This document shows, one piece after another, positions 8,231-17,720 of a stretch of DNA of 64,000 bases. Position 1 is the first letter of the stretch, and each line of letters begins with the position of its first letter. A program made the position numbers and the translations under genes. Origin of the DNA: Helicobacter turcicus (lineage in GTDB: Bacteria > Campylobacterota > Campylobacteria > Campylobacterales > Helicobacteraceae); NCBI RefSeq assembly GCF_019711685.1, contig NZ_JAIGYQ010000004.1:92166-156165 (forward strand). Direction: 5' to 3'. The notes beneath the pieces were generated by a model. That model saw only the letters and a list, made by a program, of their open reading frames with translations, was not told the origin of the DNA and made no database searches.

Positions 8231-9267
8231 TATTTACCTTTTGCAAATTGAATTTGGTGTAGCAGTGCATAATCTACTTTAATACCATTTGGTTTTGGTA
8301 GTGCAAGTAAGAGTGTTTCTAGTGCAGCTCTAAAGTCTTTAAAGAGGTAGTTTGCTAAGCTTCCTGGCACGGGGTTGATTTCATTTAAATAACACACATT
8401 ATCTTTAAAAAAGAAATCACAGCGGATTAATGCGCCCTCAAAAGCATTTATATAAAGCTTTGTAAAATTCTCTTGCAAGATTTGTTTTAACTCTGCGCTA
8501 ATCTCGGCTTCCTTAGCATTTCCTGTGCGCGAAAAATCCAAATATTTCTTCTCGAAATCTAAAAATTTATTTTTCTCTGGCTCTTCAATGAAAGAAAAAC
8601 ACATTCCATCTTTGCCTTTGAATCCAGCAAGATTGTATTCCTTGATTCCGTCAATAAAGGGTTCAATCACAACTTTTTCATCATATTCAAAAGCACTATC
8701 TAAGGCGTATTGTAAATCTGCTTGTGATTCTGCGATACTAATGCCAAGCGAACTTCCAAGCCGTGCGGGTTTGATAATCACAGGAAATTCTAAATCGCTT
8801 AGCAGAGTTTCATTGCGATAAAGCACATGGTGTGTGAGGCTTTTTACACCACGACTTGTAGCAAAGGATTTAACGAATTCCTTGTCATAGCTTAGCACAC
8901 ACGCAGGATTGCGCGGTCCAATGTAAGGGATTCCATAAAAATCTAGCAAGGAAGCCACTATGCCATCTTCGCCATCACCTCCGTGAATTAGATTTAAGAT
9001 TGTGGGAAAGTTTAGGGGTTTTTCTCCAAAGAGTGTGTGCACATAAAATCCATTTTTTTTGGGGTAGATTTTTGGGGCTTTTTGGTAAGCATTACTGCTA
9101 AAAAACTTAGACTGCATCTGTTCTGCCATAATATGGTAGAAGTTATGGTTGGAATCTAAAAAAATAAAATGCTTAACTTCTGGAAGTAGCTTTTTTAGGG
9201 CGATTGCACTTACGATACTGATTTCATGTTCGTAGGATTTTCCGCCAAATAAAATACAAAGATTCAC
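8230..9267 (-). CDS. ddl: D-alanine--D-alanine ligase
   Basis: 345 residues of an ATP-grasp ligase. Motifs include FGGKSYEHEIS at the N-terminus, LIHGGDGEDG, PARLGSSLGIS (ATP lid loop), EFIDGIKEYN and YLNEINPVPGSLANYLF at the metal-binding end. It joins two D-alanines made by the nearby Alr. I chose GTG 9267 because AAGGA sits seven bases upstream. The frame is open to a TTG at 9282, but that codon has no ribosome site and overlaps the AAGGA. The hydrolase and murF follow in the same operon. Confidence 0.93.
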   Translation of the reverse strand: MNLCILFGGKSYEHEISIVSAIALKKLLPEVKHFIFLDSNHNFYHIMAEQMQSKFFSSNAYQKAPKIYPKKNGFYVHTLFGEKPLNFPTILNLIHGGDGEDGIVASLLDFYGIPYIGPRNPACVLSYDKEFVKSFATSRGVKSLTHHVLYRNETLLSDLEFPVIIKPARLGSSLGISIAESQADLQYALDSAFEYDEKVVIEPFIDGIKEYNLAGFKGKDGMCFSFIEEPEKNKFLDFEKKYLDFSRTGNAKEAEISAELKQILQENFTKLYINAFEGALIRCDFFFKDNVCYLNEINPVPGSLANYLFKDFRAALETLLLALPKPNGIKVDYALLHQIQFAKGK

Positions 9268-9361
9268 GATTTTTTCCTTCAAAATGCAAAATAAAACTTT
9301 AAAATCATACCAAAAGTTTGGAGAATTTTAAACACACTAGACAAACTATAAAGTTGGAATC

Positions 9362-10432
9362 TTAAACGATAATGCGCGGAATGTAGGCGTGTAAATGTGT
9401 TAAAATTTCATAAGGGATAGTTTTAAAAGCGTTAGCAAAAGCACGGACATCGTTAAATACGCATACCTTTGGTGTATCACTCTCAACACTAATGCAATCC
9501 ATACTAGCACGTGGTAGGATTCTATAACCCTCAGCGGTATATAATTCCATTCCCTCCCGTAAGCGAAAAAGTCCATCGCCATAACCGATATCATAAGTAG
9601 AAATTGAGCCATTTGTTTTTAATGTGCTAACCCCGCTATAACCGATACTCGCTCCTTTTTCTAACTTTAAAGTAGAAATTTTGTTTGCAAAGAGTGAGGC
9701 GATTGGTTTTAGTTTTGGTATCTCTAGAGATCCAGAATTGTAGCCATAAAAAGCAATTCCAATGCGAAATAAATCATCTTGTAATTCTTGTGGCAATGTT
9801 GCATTAAAAGCACTTGCGCGCATTGCACCAGAAGAGCTTAAGGAGTGAAACCTAGGGCGTGGAATCTTAAAATGCGCACACAACTTTAGTGCTTCTTTTT
9901 TGATTTCCAAAAATTCTATATTTTGTGCATAAAATGCACTGCTTAAATCATCTCCATAACCATTATGCGTAAAGATTCCTTTGAGACGTAAATTGTGTGC
10001 TTGAATGATTGTAAGTGCCTCGTGTAGTTGTTCTTTGGTGATTCCATTACGATGCATTCCACTATCTATTTTTAGCTCAATACTTGTGTTAGCGGGATAA
10101 TCTTGTAAAGATTCCAAACTTGGTACACAAAAAGCGATATGTGGAATATTAAGTGCGGATTTTAAGGCACTTTGATTAGGCAGTGAGTTTGGATAAAGAA
10201 TGGTAATATTTTTAAAAAGAGGTGCGATGCTTAGAGCTTCTTGGATATTTTTGACAAATGCAGTTTGGATTCCAACTTCTTTTGCCAAAGTCGCAACTTC
10301 TGTAATTCCATGTCCATAGGCATTATCTTTTAGCACAATAGCGATTTTTTCAGAGTTTTTAGGGGTTATGGCTTTAGTAATTATCTTATGATTGTAAAAG
10401 AAGTTGTTTTTGCTAATTTCTAAATATGGCAT
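9362..10432 (-). CDS. alr: Alanine racemase
   Basis: 356 residues, a PLP-dependent fold-type III enzyme. The PLP lysine is in VLKDNAYGHG (Lys near 34) and the second catalytic base region is ISTLKLEKGASIGYSG with the tyrosine of IGYSG. MDCISVE and YDIGYGDG are also family motifs. It makes D-alanine for peptidoglycan, feeding Ddl and MurF encoded downstream. The ATG follows directly after an intrinsic terminator of the cytochrome gene, whose G run may double as its ribosome site, so expression may depend on readthrough. Confidence 0.93.
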   Translation of the reverse strand: MPYLEISKNNFFYNHKIITKAITPKNSEKIAIVLKDNAYGHGITEVATLAKEVGIQTAFVKNIQEALSIAPLFKNITILYPNSLPNQSALKSALNIPHIAFCVPSLESLQDYPANTSIELKIDSGMHRNGITKEQLHEALTIIQAHNLRLKGIFTHNGYGDDLSSAFYAQNIEFLEIKKEALKLCAHFKIPRPRFHSLSSSGAMRASAFNATLPQELQDDLFRIGIAFYGYNSGSLEIPKLKPIASLFANKISTLKLEKGASIGYSGVSTLKTNGSISTYDIGYGDGLFRLREGMELYTAEGYRILPRASMDCISVESDTPKVCVFNDVRAFANAFKTIPYEILTHLHAYIPRIIV

Positions 10433-10460
10433 AAAAAGCCCCCCAAAATGGGGGTTTTTA
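10433..10460 (-). terminator. Intrinsic terminator after cytochrome c553, abutting the alr start
   Basis: On the minus strand AAAAACCCCC pairs with GGGGGGCTTTTT around an ATTTT loop, followed by a T run. The T run touches the alr ATG at 10432 and the hairpin begins 4 bases after the cytochrome stop. It is the strongest terminator seen in the window. Confidence 0.8.
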
Positions 10461-10463
10461 GAG

Positions 10464-10781
10464 TTATTTTACAGGAGGAAGTTTTGAGATATAGTCTGCA
10501 ACTGCTTCAATATCCGCATCTGTTAGCTTGAAGTTTTTCATATTTGCATACATAATAGCTTTAGCACCTCCATTATCTGCTGTTCCTGCTGCATAACCTT
10601 TAAGTTGCTCTACGAGTCTATCTTTTGCCATACCAGCAATTTTAACATCTCCTTTACTTCCTGGTGCTACTCTTTCAGCTTTTGCGCCGTGGCAAGCAAT
10701 ACATTTTTTGTAGATTGCTGCACCATCTGTTGCCATTAAACAGGCACTTGCAAGTGTTAGTCCTAGTAGAATTTTTTTCAT
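10464..10781 (-). CDS. Periplasmic cytochrome c553
   Basis: 105 residues. A signal peptide (MKKILLGLTLASACLMATDG) is followed by the single haem-binding motif CIACH at about residues 27-31 and an axial methionine candidate in YANMKNF. The protein has the length of class I cytochrome c553, which carries electrons between the bc1 complex and the cbb3 oxidase in these bacteria. AAGGAG precedes the ATG. It stands alone, ending at a strong terminator. Confidence 0.9.
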   Translation of the reverse strand: MKKILLGLTLASACLMATDGAAIYKKCIACHGAKAERVAPGSKGDVKIAGMAKDRLVEQLKGYAAGTADNGGAKAIMYANMKNFKLTDADIEAVADYISKLPPVK

Positions 10782-10932
10782 ACGAAACTCCTTATTTGAT
10801 TTGTGTCTGTAATAATAACTTTTTAACTTAAAAGAATCATAAAATTTATTTAGATTTAGCCTTAATTTTTAAAAGAAGTTTTAAAATTACCCAAAAAATT
10901 TTCTGTTAGCAAAGTGTTGCATTTTTTGGTGT

Positions 10933-10938
10933 TACAAT
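10933..10938 (+). promoter_or_regulatory. -10 box (TACAAT) of the kinase gene at 10968
   Basis: TACAAT lies 30-35 bases upstream of the TTG start, with AGGAAGG at 10954-10960 as the ribosome site. This region is divergent from the cytochrome c553 gene. Confidence 0.45.
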
Positions 10939-10967
10939 AAGTATTCTATTTTTAGGAAGGATAAGTT

Positions 10968-12593
10968 TTGCAGATATTTCGTATTTTTGGGACGACACTT
11001 GAGCATAAAGCGCGGATTTTGGTGTTTAATATTGCTTCTGGGCTACTCTCATTAGCCATTGTATCCTTCGTGTATCACTTTGGTTTAAAATATGATTATG
11101 ATATGCTTTTTATGGAATATAGCCAGTCGCTCGTGGAACTTGAGGAGGTTAGGCATACACTTAATAACTCGCAAAATCTCACACATGGAATCCATAATAA
11201 AGAAGAGATTTTGCAAGCAAGGCATAGCATTATTATGCAGTGGAATCACTACAAAGCTTTGCAAGATAGGTTTTTAAATCAAAGTGATTCCACGCATTTT
11301 TTACCAAATGTGTATCAATTTTTCGCAAAAGACGATTCTGTATTGCGCAAAAAAATGGAATTGCAAAGTGATTTGGAGAATTTAGATGCTGAAATTGGTA
11401 CGTATTTGGAATTTTTAAATCCTAAAAAGCCTCAAAATGTGTCTATTCAAGCTTTAAGTGAGGAAGTTAAGCAAAGTATTAATTTGCTAAACCATGAGAT
11501 TTCTAGAATTGCACATCTAAACTTGCAATTTACAGAAGTCAAAAAAATGCGGAATAATACTTTGCATAGTGCATTACAAAAAATAATATTAGTAATTATG
11601 TGTTTAATTATGCTTATTACAATGTTATTAAGTTTTCTTATTTTGCGCAATATAAAAAATCTACATGCAACACTGGAGCAAAAGGTTAAAGAAAAAACTA
11701 AAGAATTACAAAATTTAAACAATTCTTTGCAAGAAAATATTGAAAAAGAGGTGCTTGAGAGTCGCAAAAAAGACCAAATTATGTATCAGCAAGCACGTCT
11801 TGCAAGTATGGGAGAGATGATAGGAAATATTGCGCATCAATGGCGACAACCACTAAATGCGCTAATGCTGTTGATTCAAACTTTCAAAGTCAAATCTCAA
11901 AATGGCAAACTCACACAGGAATTTATAGAAATTCAAGTTGAAGATGGACTAAAGATTGCAAAGAGAATGTCACAGACTATTGAGGATTTTAGAAACTTCT
12001 TTAACTCTGCAAGCGATAAAGAACCTTTTAATTTAAGAGAAAATATCTACGATTCTATCTCTTTAGTAGATGCGTTTTTGAAACAAAATGAGATTGAAAT
12101 CCTCGTAGATTGTGCTGATAATATTATGCTTTGTGGTTATAAGAGTGCTTTTTCTCAGGTGTTATTAAATCTTATTAAAAACTCTGAAGATGTGCTAAAG
12201 GTGCGCGAAGTGATGCCGGCAAAAATTAGAATCCTAGCAGAAATCATACAAGAGAGTGAAAATAAAGATAATCCTACAAAAGATTGTGTTAGGATTCTAT
12301 TTATGGATAATGGTGGTGGAATTAAGCTTGATGATATTCAAAAGATTTTTGAACCTTACTTTACAACAAAGCATAAATCCGTAGGAACAGGAATTGGACT
12401 ATATATGTCTAAACAAATCATAGAAAAGCAAATGCAAGGAAGTATTGAAGTGCGCAATGTGCGCTATGATGATGCATTTAACATTGTGTGCAATGGCGGA
12501 GAGTGTGCGCAGGATTGTAGATTTAAAGATGGCACTTGCGGGGCGCAATTTATCATTACAATTCCACTAGATATACAAAAGGAGGGAGAGTGA
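10968..12593 (+). CDS. Membrane sensor histidine kinase with a cysteine insert in the ATPase domain
   Basis: 541 residues. Membrane segments lie near residues 22-42 and 203-225 around a helical sensor region of about 160 residues, then a coiled coil (230-270). The H-box is MGEMIGNIAHQWRQPLN with His290, a form common in Campylobacterota. The ATPase domain has NLIKNSED, DNGGGI and GTGIGLYMSKQIIE. Before the last strand is an insert with C508, C513, C517 and C524 (CX4CX3CX6C), which could bind metal or sense redox. The TTG start has AGGAAGG at the right distance. Its stop overlaps the GTG of the response-regulator gene by 4 nt. Confidence 0.9.
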   Translation: MQIFRIFGTTLEHKARILVFNIASGLLSLAIVSFVYHFGLKYDYDMLFMEYSQSLVELEEVRHTLNNSQNLTHGIHNKEEILQARHSIIMQWNHYKALQDRFLNQSDSTHFLPNVYQFFAKDDSVLRKKMELQSDLENLDAEIGTYLEFLNPKKPQNVSIQALSEEVKQSINLLNHEISRIAHLNLQFTEVKKMRNNTLHSALQKIILVIMCLIMLITMLLSFLILRNIKNLHATLEQKVKEKTKELQNLNNSLQENIEKEVLESRKKDQIMYQQARLASMGEMIGNIAHQWRQPLNALMLLIQTFKVKSQNGKLTQEFIEIQVEDGLKIAKRMSQTIEDFRNFFNSASDKEPFNLRENIYDSISLVDAFLKQNEIEILVDCADNIMLCGYKSAFSQVLLNLIKNSEDVLKVREVMPAKIRILAEIIQESENKDNPTKDCVRILFMDNGGGIKLDDIQKIFEPYFTTKHKSVGTGIGLYMSKQIIEKQMQGSIEVRNVRYDDAFNIVCNGGECAQDCRFKDGTCGAQFIITIPLDIQKEGE

Positions 12594-13261
12594 TTAGCAA
12601 AAATGATGAAAAAATTTTAAAACATCTTAAAGTATTGTATGTAGAAGATGAAGAAGATATTTTAAAATTTGCATCAATGGTGCTTGAGGATTATGTAGAT
12701 AAGCTTTTTATAGCGCGCAATGGCAAGGAAGCTTTGGAGATTTTAAAACAAGAGAACATTGATTTGGTGATAACAGATATTTTAATGCCAAAATTAAATG
12801 GAATCTATTTAATCCGCGAAATCCGTAAAAATCCGCTTTTAGAAGTTGCAATTATTGTTGTAACCGCGCATACAGAAACGCGCTATTTATTAGATTGTAT
12901 TGAGTTGCGTGTTGATGGCTATATATTAAAACCTATTGATATAGAAGAGCTTTTAAAAACGATTCTGCGCTCTGTTTTGCCGAAGTTTCAAGCTAGCGAA
13001 ATAAGATTGCAAAATGTGTTATTAAATGCCATTTCTATTTTTGTAGGTGGCAAGAAAATAGAAATTATTAGATATTTGATTGAGCATAGCGATAATGAAA
13101 ATATTTTCTATGGTTCTTATGAGGATATTGTTCAAGAAGTGGGTGTGAGTAAGCCTACGGTTGTAAAAACCTTTCGTCAGCTCATTGATACAGGATTACT
13201 TGTGCGCTTAAAAAATAAAATCTACAAATTTCAATCTAATATTGCGCAGTATAAAGAGTGA
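12590..13261 (+). CDS. Response regulator: receiver plus winged-helix-like DNA-binding domain
   Basis: 223 residues. The receiver holds VLYVEDEEDILKF, phospho-acceptor Asp in VITDILMPK, Thr in IIVVTAHT and Lys in YILKPI. After residue 140 comes a domain with SYEDIVQEVGVSKPTVVKTFRQLIDTGLLVR, a helix-turn-helix/winged-helix of MarR- or RepL-like appearance rather than OmpR or NarL type. I start at GTG 12590 because GGAGGG lies just upstream and the GTGA overlaps the kinase stop. The frame also runs on to an upstream start inside the kinase gene. Targets are unknown. Confidence 0.88.
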   Translation: MISKNDEKILKHLKVLYVEDEEDILKFASMVLEDYVDKLFIARNGKEALEILKQENIDLVITDILMPKLNGIYLIREIRKNPLLEVAIIVVTAHTETRYLLDCIELRVDGYILKPIDIEELLKTILRSVLPKFQASEIRLQNVLLNAISIFVGGKKIEIIRYLIEHSDNENIFYGSYEDIVQEVGVSKPTVVKTFRQLIDTGLLVRLKNKIYKFQSNIAQYKE

Positions 13262-13342
13262 TGAACGCAATTTAGATTCTGCACTTAACTCAGATTTAGG
13301 CTTACTTGGTGTAAAATTGCGCTTTTAACTCTAGGATGGGAT

Positions 13343-15178
13343 ATGGAACAACAAGCATTAGCCTTAAAATACCGCCCAATGGACTTTGATGAGCTTGTCG
13401 GTCAAGAGGCGGTTAGTCGCACACTCTCTTTAGCGTTAGATAGTAAGCGTTTATCGCATGCATATTTATTCTCTGGATTGCGTGGGAGTGGAAAAACTTC
13501 TAGTGCTAGGATTTTTGCACGTGCATTGCAATGCAATAGCGGTCCTTGCTCTAAGCCTTGTGGAGCTTGCCCAAACTGCTTAGCTGCAAATCCACACAAA
13601 ATGAGCCATATTGATATTATGGAGCTTGATGGTGCTTCTAATCGTAAAATTGATGACATTAGGGATTTGATTGAGCAGACAAAATACCATCCTAATATGG
13701 GACGTTTTAAGATTTTTATTATTGATGAAGTGCATATGCTAACAAGGGAAGCTTTTAACGCATTATTAAAGACACTAGAAGAGCCACCAGAGTATGTGAA
13801 ATTTATTTTAGCAACAACAGATCCCCTAAAACTGCCCGCTACAATCCTGAGTCGCACCCAACACTTTCGCTTTAAACGTATCTCTGATAAACATATTTTT
13901 GAGCATTTAAAAAAGATTTTAAAAAATGAACAGATTCCTTATCAAGAAGAAGCACTTAAAATGCTTATAAGAAGCGGAGCGGGTTCTTTACGTGATACCC
14001 TTACATTGCTTGATCAAGCCATTATTTATTCAAATTACAATGTTACTTCTGAAGTGTGTGCAAATATGCTAGGACTTATTAATGTAGAGAGTTTAAATAC
14101 ACTTTTTGAGTGTGTTTTTGCACAAGATAGAGAAGCATTGCTTAACGTGCTTGAAGGCTTTTTTGAGTATGAATGCGGAATACTCTTAGATGAGATGAGC
14201 ATTTTCTTAAAAGATAGGCTTTTACAGGGCGATGATATGCGCTATTCTAGTTTGCTTGTGGATCGTTTTTTTAGAATTATCACACAGGCTAAGGAATTAT
14301 TGTTTTTAGGTTCGGAGAGTGAGTTTGTTTTAACACTAAGCGCATTTAAAATGCTAGAGGCTCTAAAGGTTGAAAGTATTGAGATTGCAATTGAGCATTT
14401 AGAGAGAGATTTTTTTGAGAGTCCGCTAAAACCGCAAATATGGGCAGACACAGGGGCGCAGAATGTGAAATCTAAAATAGATTCTCAAGAGGAGAAAATA
14501 GAAACACCAAGACTAGAAGCCTTAGAAATTAGGGAGCAAAATACAGAACTAGAAGCTCAAGCGATTCTAGCTAGGGAATCTAAGACACTGCAATCCCAAG
14601 TTATAGAAACTCCAAAAGAAGTGTCTAAAAATGCAAAATGCAAAACAACAGAATCCAAAAGTGCGCAAGATTCTGCCCAAGAGCACGCAAAAGCCCTTTT
14701 TGAACTTTTAAAACAAAAGATTTCTGCACATAATTATGATTTGGGCGAGATTTTTACTAAAGATGTGCGTTTTGTTAGCTTTCAAGATTCTGTGCTAACT
14801 TGGGAAACACTGTCTGCAGATAAGGGCAGAGAGCGTTTAATTAAGGCTTATAGTATTATTAAAGGCTATGTATTAGAAGTTTTTGGAATGCAAACACAAA
14901 TTAAAAATATTAGCAATCCACATGAAGTGCAAAATGCAGAATCCAAAATTTTAGATTCCAAAGGCGCACAAGATTCTATATCTCAAACGCAAGAAAATGT
15001 GCAAACAAATACACAGCTAAATTTGCAAGATTCCGCTACTCTTTCTTCACAAGAGCAAGTTCAAAGGGAAGTTACACAAGCTTTGCAAACACCACTTTTG
15101 CAAAGTGCGCAAGAATTATTAGATATTAAGCAAATTAAAGTGCGTGCAATTCCTATGGATTCCGTGGGATCTCATTAA
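13343..15178 (+). CDS. dnaX: DNA polymerase III subunits gamma/tau
   Basis: 611 residues. The clamp-loader ATPase has GLRGSGKTSSARIFA (P-loop), a four-cysteine zinc module (CNSGPCSKPCGACPNC), IIDEVHMLTREAFNALLKTLEEPP, and the sensor LPATILSRTQHF. Past residue ~370 the protein is rich in Gln, Ser, Glu and Lys with the repeated peptides ESK and DSKxAQDS, then a short folded part (residues ~450-510). GGATGGG precedes the ATG. It heads the dnaX-tsaE-lptB-rpoN series. I saw no clear programmed frameshift signal for a separate gamma form. Confidence 0.93.
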   Translation: MEQQALALKYRPMDFDELVGQEAVSRTLSLALDSKRLSHAYLFSGLRGSGKTSSARIFARALQCNSGPCSKPCGACPNCLAANPHKMSHIDIMELDGASNRKIDDIRDLIEQTKYHPNMGRFKIFIIDEVHMLTREAFNALLKTLEEPPEYVKFILATTDPLKLPATILSRTQHFRFKRISDKHIFEHLKKILKNEQIPYQEEALKMLIRSGAGSLRDTLTLLDQAIIYSNYNVTSEVCANMLGLINVESLNTLFECVFAQDREALLNVLEGFFEYECGILLDEMSIFLKDRLLQGDDMRYSSLLVDRFFRIITQAKELLFLGSESEFVLTLSAFKMLEALKVESIEIAIEHLERDFFESPLKPQIWADTGAQNVKSKIDSQEEKIETPRLEALEIREQNTELEAQAILARESKTLQSQVIETPKEVSKNAKCKTTESKSAQDSAQEHAKALFELLKQKISAHNYDLGEIFTKDVRFVSFQDSVLTWETLSADKGRERLIKAYSIIKGYVLEVFGMQTQIKNISNPHEVQNAESKILDSKGAQDSISQTQENVQTNTQLNLQDSATLSSQEQVQREVTQALQTPLLQSAQELLDIKQIKVRAIPMDSVGSH

Positions 15179-15186
15179 GGCACACA

Positions 15187-15594
15187 ATGGAACTTATCTT
15201 GTCGCAAAATGAGATTCCGCAATTATTAGAGATTTTAGATTTGCCCAAACGTCGTGGAATCTATTTGCTAAGCGGGACTTTAGCAAGTGGAAAGACAACA
15301 CTTATTCAAGCAATGGTAAAAACACTAGGTATAGAGGCAAATGTTACTTCTCCAACTTATCTAACCGCCCTAGAATATGGACATGGAGTATATCATTATG
15401 ATATTTACCAAAAGGACTTAAATGCGCTTTTTGCATTGGGATTTTTAGAAGAAATTGAAAAAGAAGGCTGGCATTTTATAGAATGGGGTGATGAAAATTT
15501 AGCTAAAATTCTAAAAGGAATTGGCTTATCCTTTTGTCGCATTGTAATTTCGCTACAAGGACAAAAGCGTAAATATACCATAGAGGAATATTGA
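15187..15594 (+). CDS. tsaE: tRNA threonylcarbamoyladenosine biosynthesis ATPase TsaE
   Basis: 135 residues. The P-loop is [16 protein letters not shown], followed by [12 protein letters not shown] and HYDIYQ, then FIEWGDE, all standard for TsaE. The protein supports TsaB-TsaD in making t6A37 on tRNAs that read ANN codons. It begins 8 bp after dnaX with AAGG, and its TGA shares a base with the lptB ATG. Confidence 0.93.
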   Translation: MELILSQNEIPQLLEILDLPKRRGIYLLSGTLASGKTTLIQAMVKTLGIEANVTSPTYLTALEYGHGVYHYDIYQKDLNALFALGFLEEIEKEGWHFIEWGDENLAKILKGIGLSFCRIVISLQGQKRKYTIEEY

Positions 15595-16316
15595 TGCACA
15601 CATTAGAAGCGAAACATTTGAGTAAAACCATTAAAAAAACACAGGTTATTAGGGATATTTCCATTCGCGTGCAAAGTGGTGAAGTTGTGGGACTTTTGGG
15701 TCCAAATGGTGCAGGAAAAACGACGACTTTTTATATCATCTGTGGGCTTCTTAATGCAAGTGGAGGAAGTGTTAGCTTTGATAGTAAGGATATTACAAAA
15801 CTTAGTTTGCATAAACGCGCACAGCTTGGGATTGGATATTTACCGCAAGAATCTAGCGTGTTTAAGGATTTAAGCGTGGAAGAGAATTTGCGCATTGCTG
15901 CTGAAGTGTGCTTTGAGGGAGAGAAAGCACAAGAGAGACGCATTGAAGAGTTATTAGAAGAATTTAATATTGAGCCAATTCGCAGTCGTAAGGGGGTAAA
16001 TTTAAGTGGAGGAGAGAGACGTAGGGTAGAGATTGCACGCGCATTAGTGAAAAGACCAAAATTTATTTTGCTTGATGAGCCTTTTGCTGGTGTAGATCCT
16101 ATTGCGGTGCTTGATATTCAAAGTATTATTAAAAAATTATTAGGCTTTGGCATTGGTGTGTTGATTACCGACCATAATGTGCGAGAAACACTTAGTGTGT
16201 GTGATAGGGCATATGTTATCAACAAAGGCACTTTGCTTGCAAGTGGCGACGCAAAGGCAATTTATCAAAATGAGCTTGTGCGCAGACATTATTTAGGTGA
16301 ACATTTTAAAGCATGA
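15594..16316 (+). CDS. lptB: LPS export ABC transporter ATPase LptB
   Basis: 240 residues. It has Walker [17 protein letters not shown]-loop YLPQESSVF, signature [15 protein letters not shown], Walker [14 protein letters not shown] and H-loop ITDHNVRET. The combination [11 protein letters not shown] and DHNVRETL is the LptB form. The enzyme powers extraction of lipopolysaccharide by LptFG. The start is ATG 15594 rather than the TTG one codon earlier. It overlaps rpoN by 4 nt (ATGA), an lptB-rpoN pairing common in proteobacteria. Confidence 0.95.
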   Translation: MHTLEAKHLSKTIKKTQVIRDISIRVQSGEVVGLLGPNGAGKTTTFYIICGLLNASGGSVSFDSKDITKLSLHKRAQLGIGYLPQESSVFKDLSVEENLRIAAEVCFEGEKAQERRIEELLEEFNIEPIRSRKGVNLSGGERRRVEIARALVKRPKFILLDEPFAGVDPIAVLDIQSIIKKLLGFGIGVLITDHNVRETLSVCDRAYVINKGTLLASGDAKAIYQNELVRRHYLGEHFKA

Positions 16317-17638
16317 AACTCCGCACACAAACTTCTGCAACCTTAAAAGCAAAACTCTCTTCAACACTGAAAAGTTGGTTGCCGATTTTGCAAAGTGGAA
16401 TGGGTGAATTAGAAGAAACGCTTAATAGTTTTGGAGTGGAGAATCCTTATTTTGAAGTGAAATCTGGGATTGCAAATTCACTAAGTGCAGAAAGTGCGGC
16501 ACATAAAAAGCGTCATCAAGAAAGAATACGTGGCGCAAAGGGAGGAAATGTTGAGGGTGATGGAATTGAGCAGTTTTGTATCCAAGAAGAAAGCTTAGAA
16601 GAGGTTTTATTGCGTCAAATTGAGCCACCTTTGTTTCCAACAAAAAACTCCCAAGAAATTGCTAAAAAAATCATTGAAAGTCTTGATGATGAAGGCTATT
16701 TTGATGGGGATTGTGAAACAATTGCTAATGTGTGCAGTAAAGAGCTAGAGACAAATATAAGTGCTACTGAGGTAGAGAGAATTCGTTTGCGCTTTTCTTA
16801 TCTTGAACCTCCAGGAATTGGCGCACTTAATGTGATAGAATCTTTTAGATTCCAGCTTGATAATCTTGATGTTCCAAGTGATGTGTATGGGTTGTGTTTG
16901 GAGATTTTAGAGGATTTAGAAGGGCATACAAAATTTAAAAAAAATCCTTTGTATCCTAAGGCAATGCGTGCGATTCAAAGTTTTAAAAATCCCCCAGCTC
17001 TAGACTTTTTTCAAAAAGAAGTTGCGGTGATTCCAGATATTTTGGTTTTGGAGGATAAAGACGATATTCAAGTGCAAATTAATGATAAATATTATCCTAG
17101 TATCCTTATCCAAAAGCAAGAGAAAAATGAGAAAAATAGTGTAAAAGATGCGTTTATTAAGACTAAAATCAAAGAAGCGCGAGATCTTGTAGATGCGCTA
17201 GAGATGCGTAAAGCGACTTTGTGTAAGATCGGACTAATGATTGTAAATTATCAATATGAATTTTTTAAAGGCGGTGAGATAAAGCCAATGACCTTAAAGG
17301 ACTTAGCAGAAGACCTTGATCACTCTCCAAGCACGATTTCTAGGGCGATTTCAAATAAATATTTAGAATGTGGGCGTGGAATCTTTCCGCTTAAAAACTT
17401 CTTTGCAACTGCTATTGATGAAGAGACTTCAAATACTGCGATTAAGGATTTTGTAGCAGAACTTATCCGCAATGAAAACAAGCAAAAGCCATTAAGTGAT
17501 AGCAAGATTTTAAAGCTTGCAACAGAGAAATTTAAAGTTACAATGGTGCGCCGAACTATTGCAAAATATCGTGCACAGCTAAATATTGCAAGCTCAAGTG
17601 ATCGTAAAAAACTTTATAAAATACAAGTGGAGGATTGA
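16313..17638 (+). CDS. rpoN: RNA polymerase sigma-54 factor
   Basis: 441 residues. The C-terminal RpoN box reads [12 protein letters not shown] (near residues 415-426), close to the canonical ARRTVAKYRE. The helix-turn-helix is [19 protein letters not shown], and the core-binding region includes [14 protein letters not shown]. The N-terminal activator-responsive region is [30 protein letters not shown] and has fewer glutamines than E. coli. In Helicobacter this factor transcribes hook, basal-body and flaB genes, activated by FlgR and FlgS. Matching GG-N10-GC promoters lie at 38497, 47996 and 60218 in this window. Confidence 0.95.
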   Translation: MKLRTQTSATLKAKLSSTLKSWLPILQSGMGELEETLNSFGVENPYFEVKSGIANSLSAESAAHKKRHQERIRGAKGGNVEGDGIEQFCIQEESLEEVLLRQIEPPLFPTKNSQEIAKKIIESLDDEGYFDGDCETIANVCSKELETNISATEVERIRLRFSYLEPPGIGALNVIESFRFQLDNLDVPSDVYGLCLEILEDLEGHTKFKKNPLYPKAMRAIQSFKNPPALDFFQKEVAVIPDILVLEDKDDIQVQINDKYYPSILIQKQEKNEKNSVKDAFIKTKIKEARDLVDALEMRKATLCKIGLMIVNYQYEFFKGGEIKPMTLKDLAEDLDHSPSTISRAISNKYLECGRGIFPLKNFFATAIDEETSNTAIKDFVAELIRNENKQKPLSDSKILKLATEKFKVTMVRRTIAKYRAQLNIASSSDRKKLYKIQVED

Positions 17639-17682
17639 ATTTCACATTTGCTTTAGGGACACTTTAGACATGCTTTACACTT

Positions 17683-17698
17683 TGGGGATAAAATTGCA
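17683..17698 (+). promoter_or_regulatory. Possible sigma-54 promoter (TGG-N10-GCA)
   Basis: The sequence TGGGGATAAAATTGCA has GG at 17684-17685 and GC at 17696-17697 with exactly ten bases between, and the TTGC half matches the -12 element. The -24 half is less like the other sites in this window (GGGG instead of GGAA). It lies 23 bases before the DUF1104 gene and just after rpoN. Confidence 0.45.
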
Positions 17699-17720
17699 TC
17701 ATCTTAATTAAGGAGTATTT

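Noticed and set aside
9050..9065. T8/G4 run in ddl as a phase-variation tract
   Set aside because: Ddl is essential for the cell wall and the run encodes conserved-looking Lys-Lys. An A8 run slips far less than a G9 run. I see no reason to call a switch.
13343..15178. Programmed frameshift in dnaX giving a short gamma form
   Set aside because: No A-AAA-AAG-type slippery site with a following stem was visible at the expected place.
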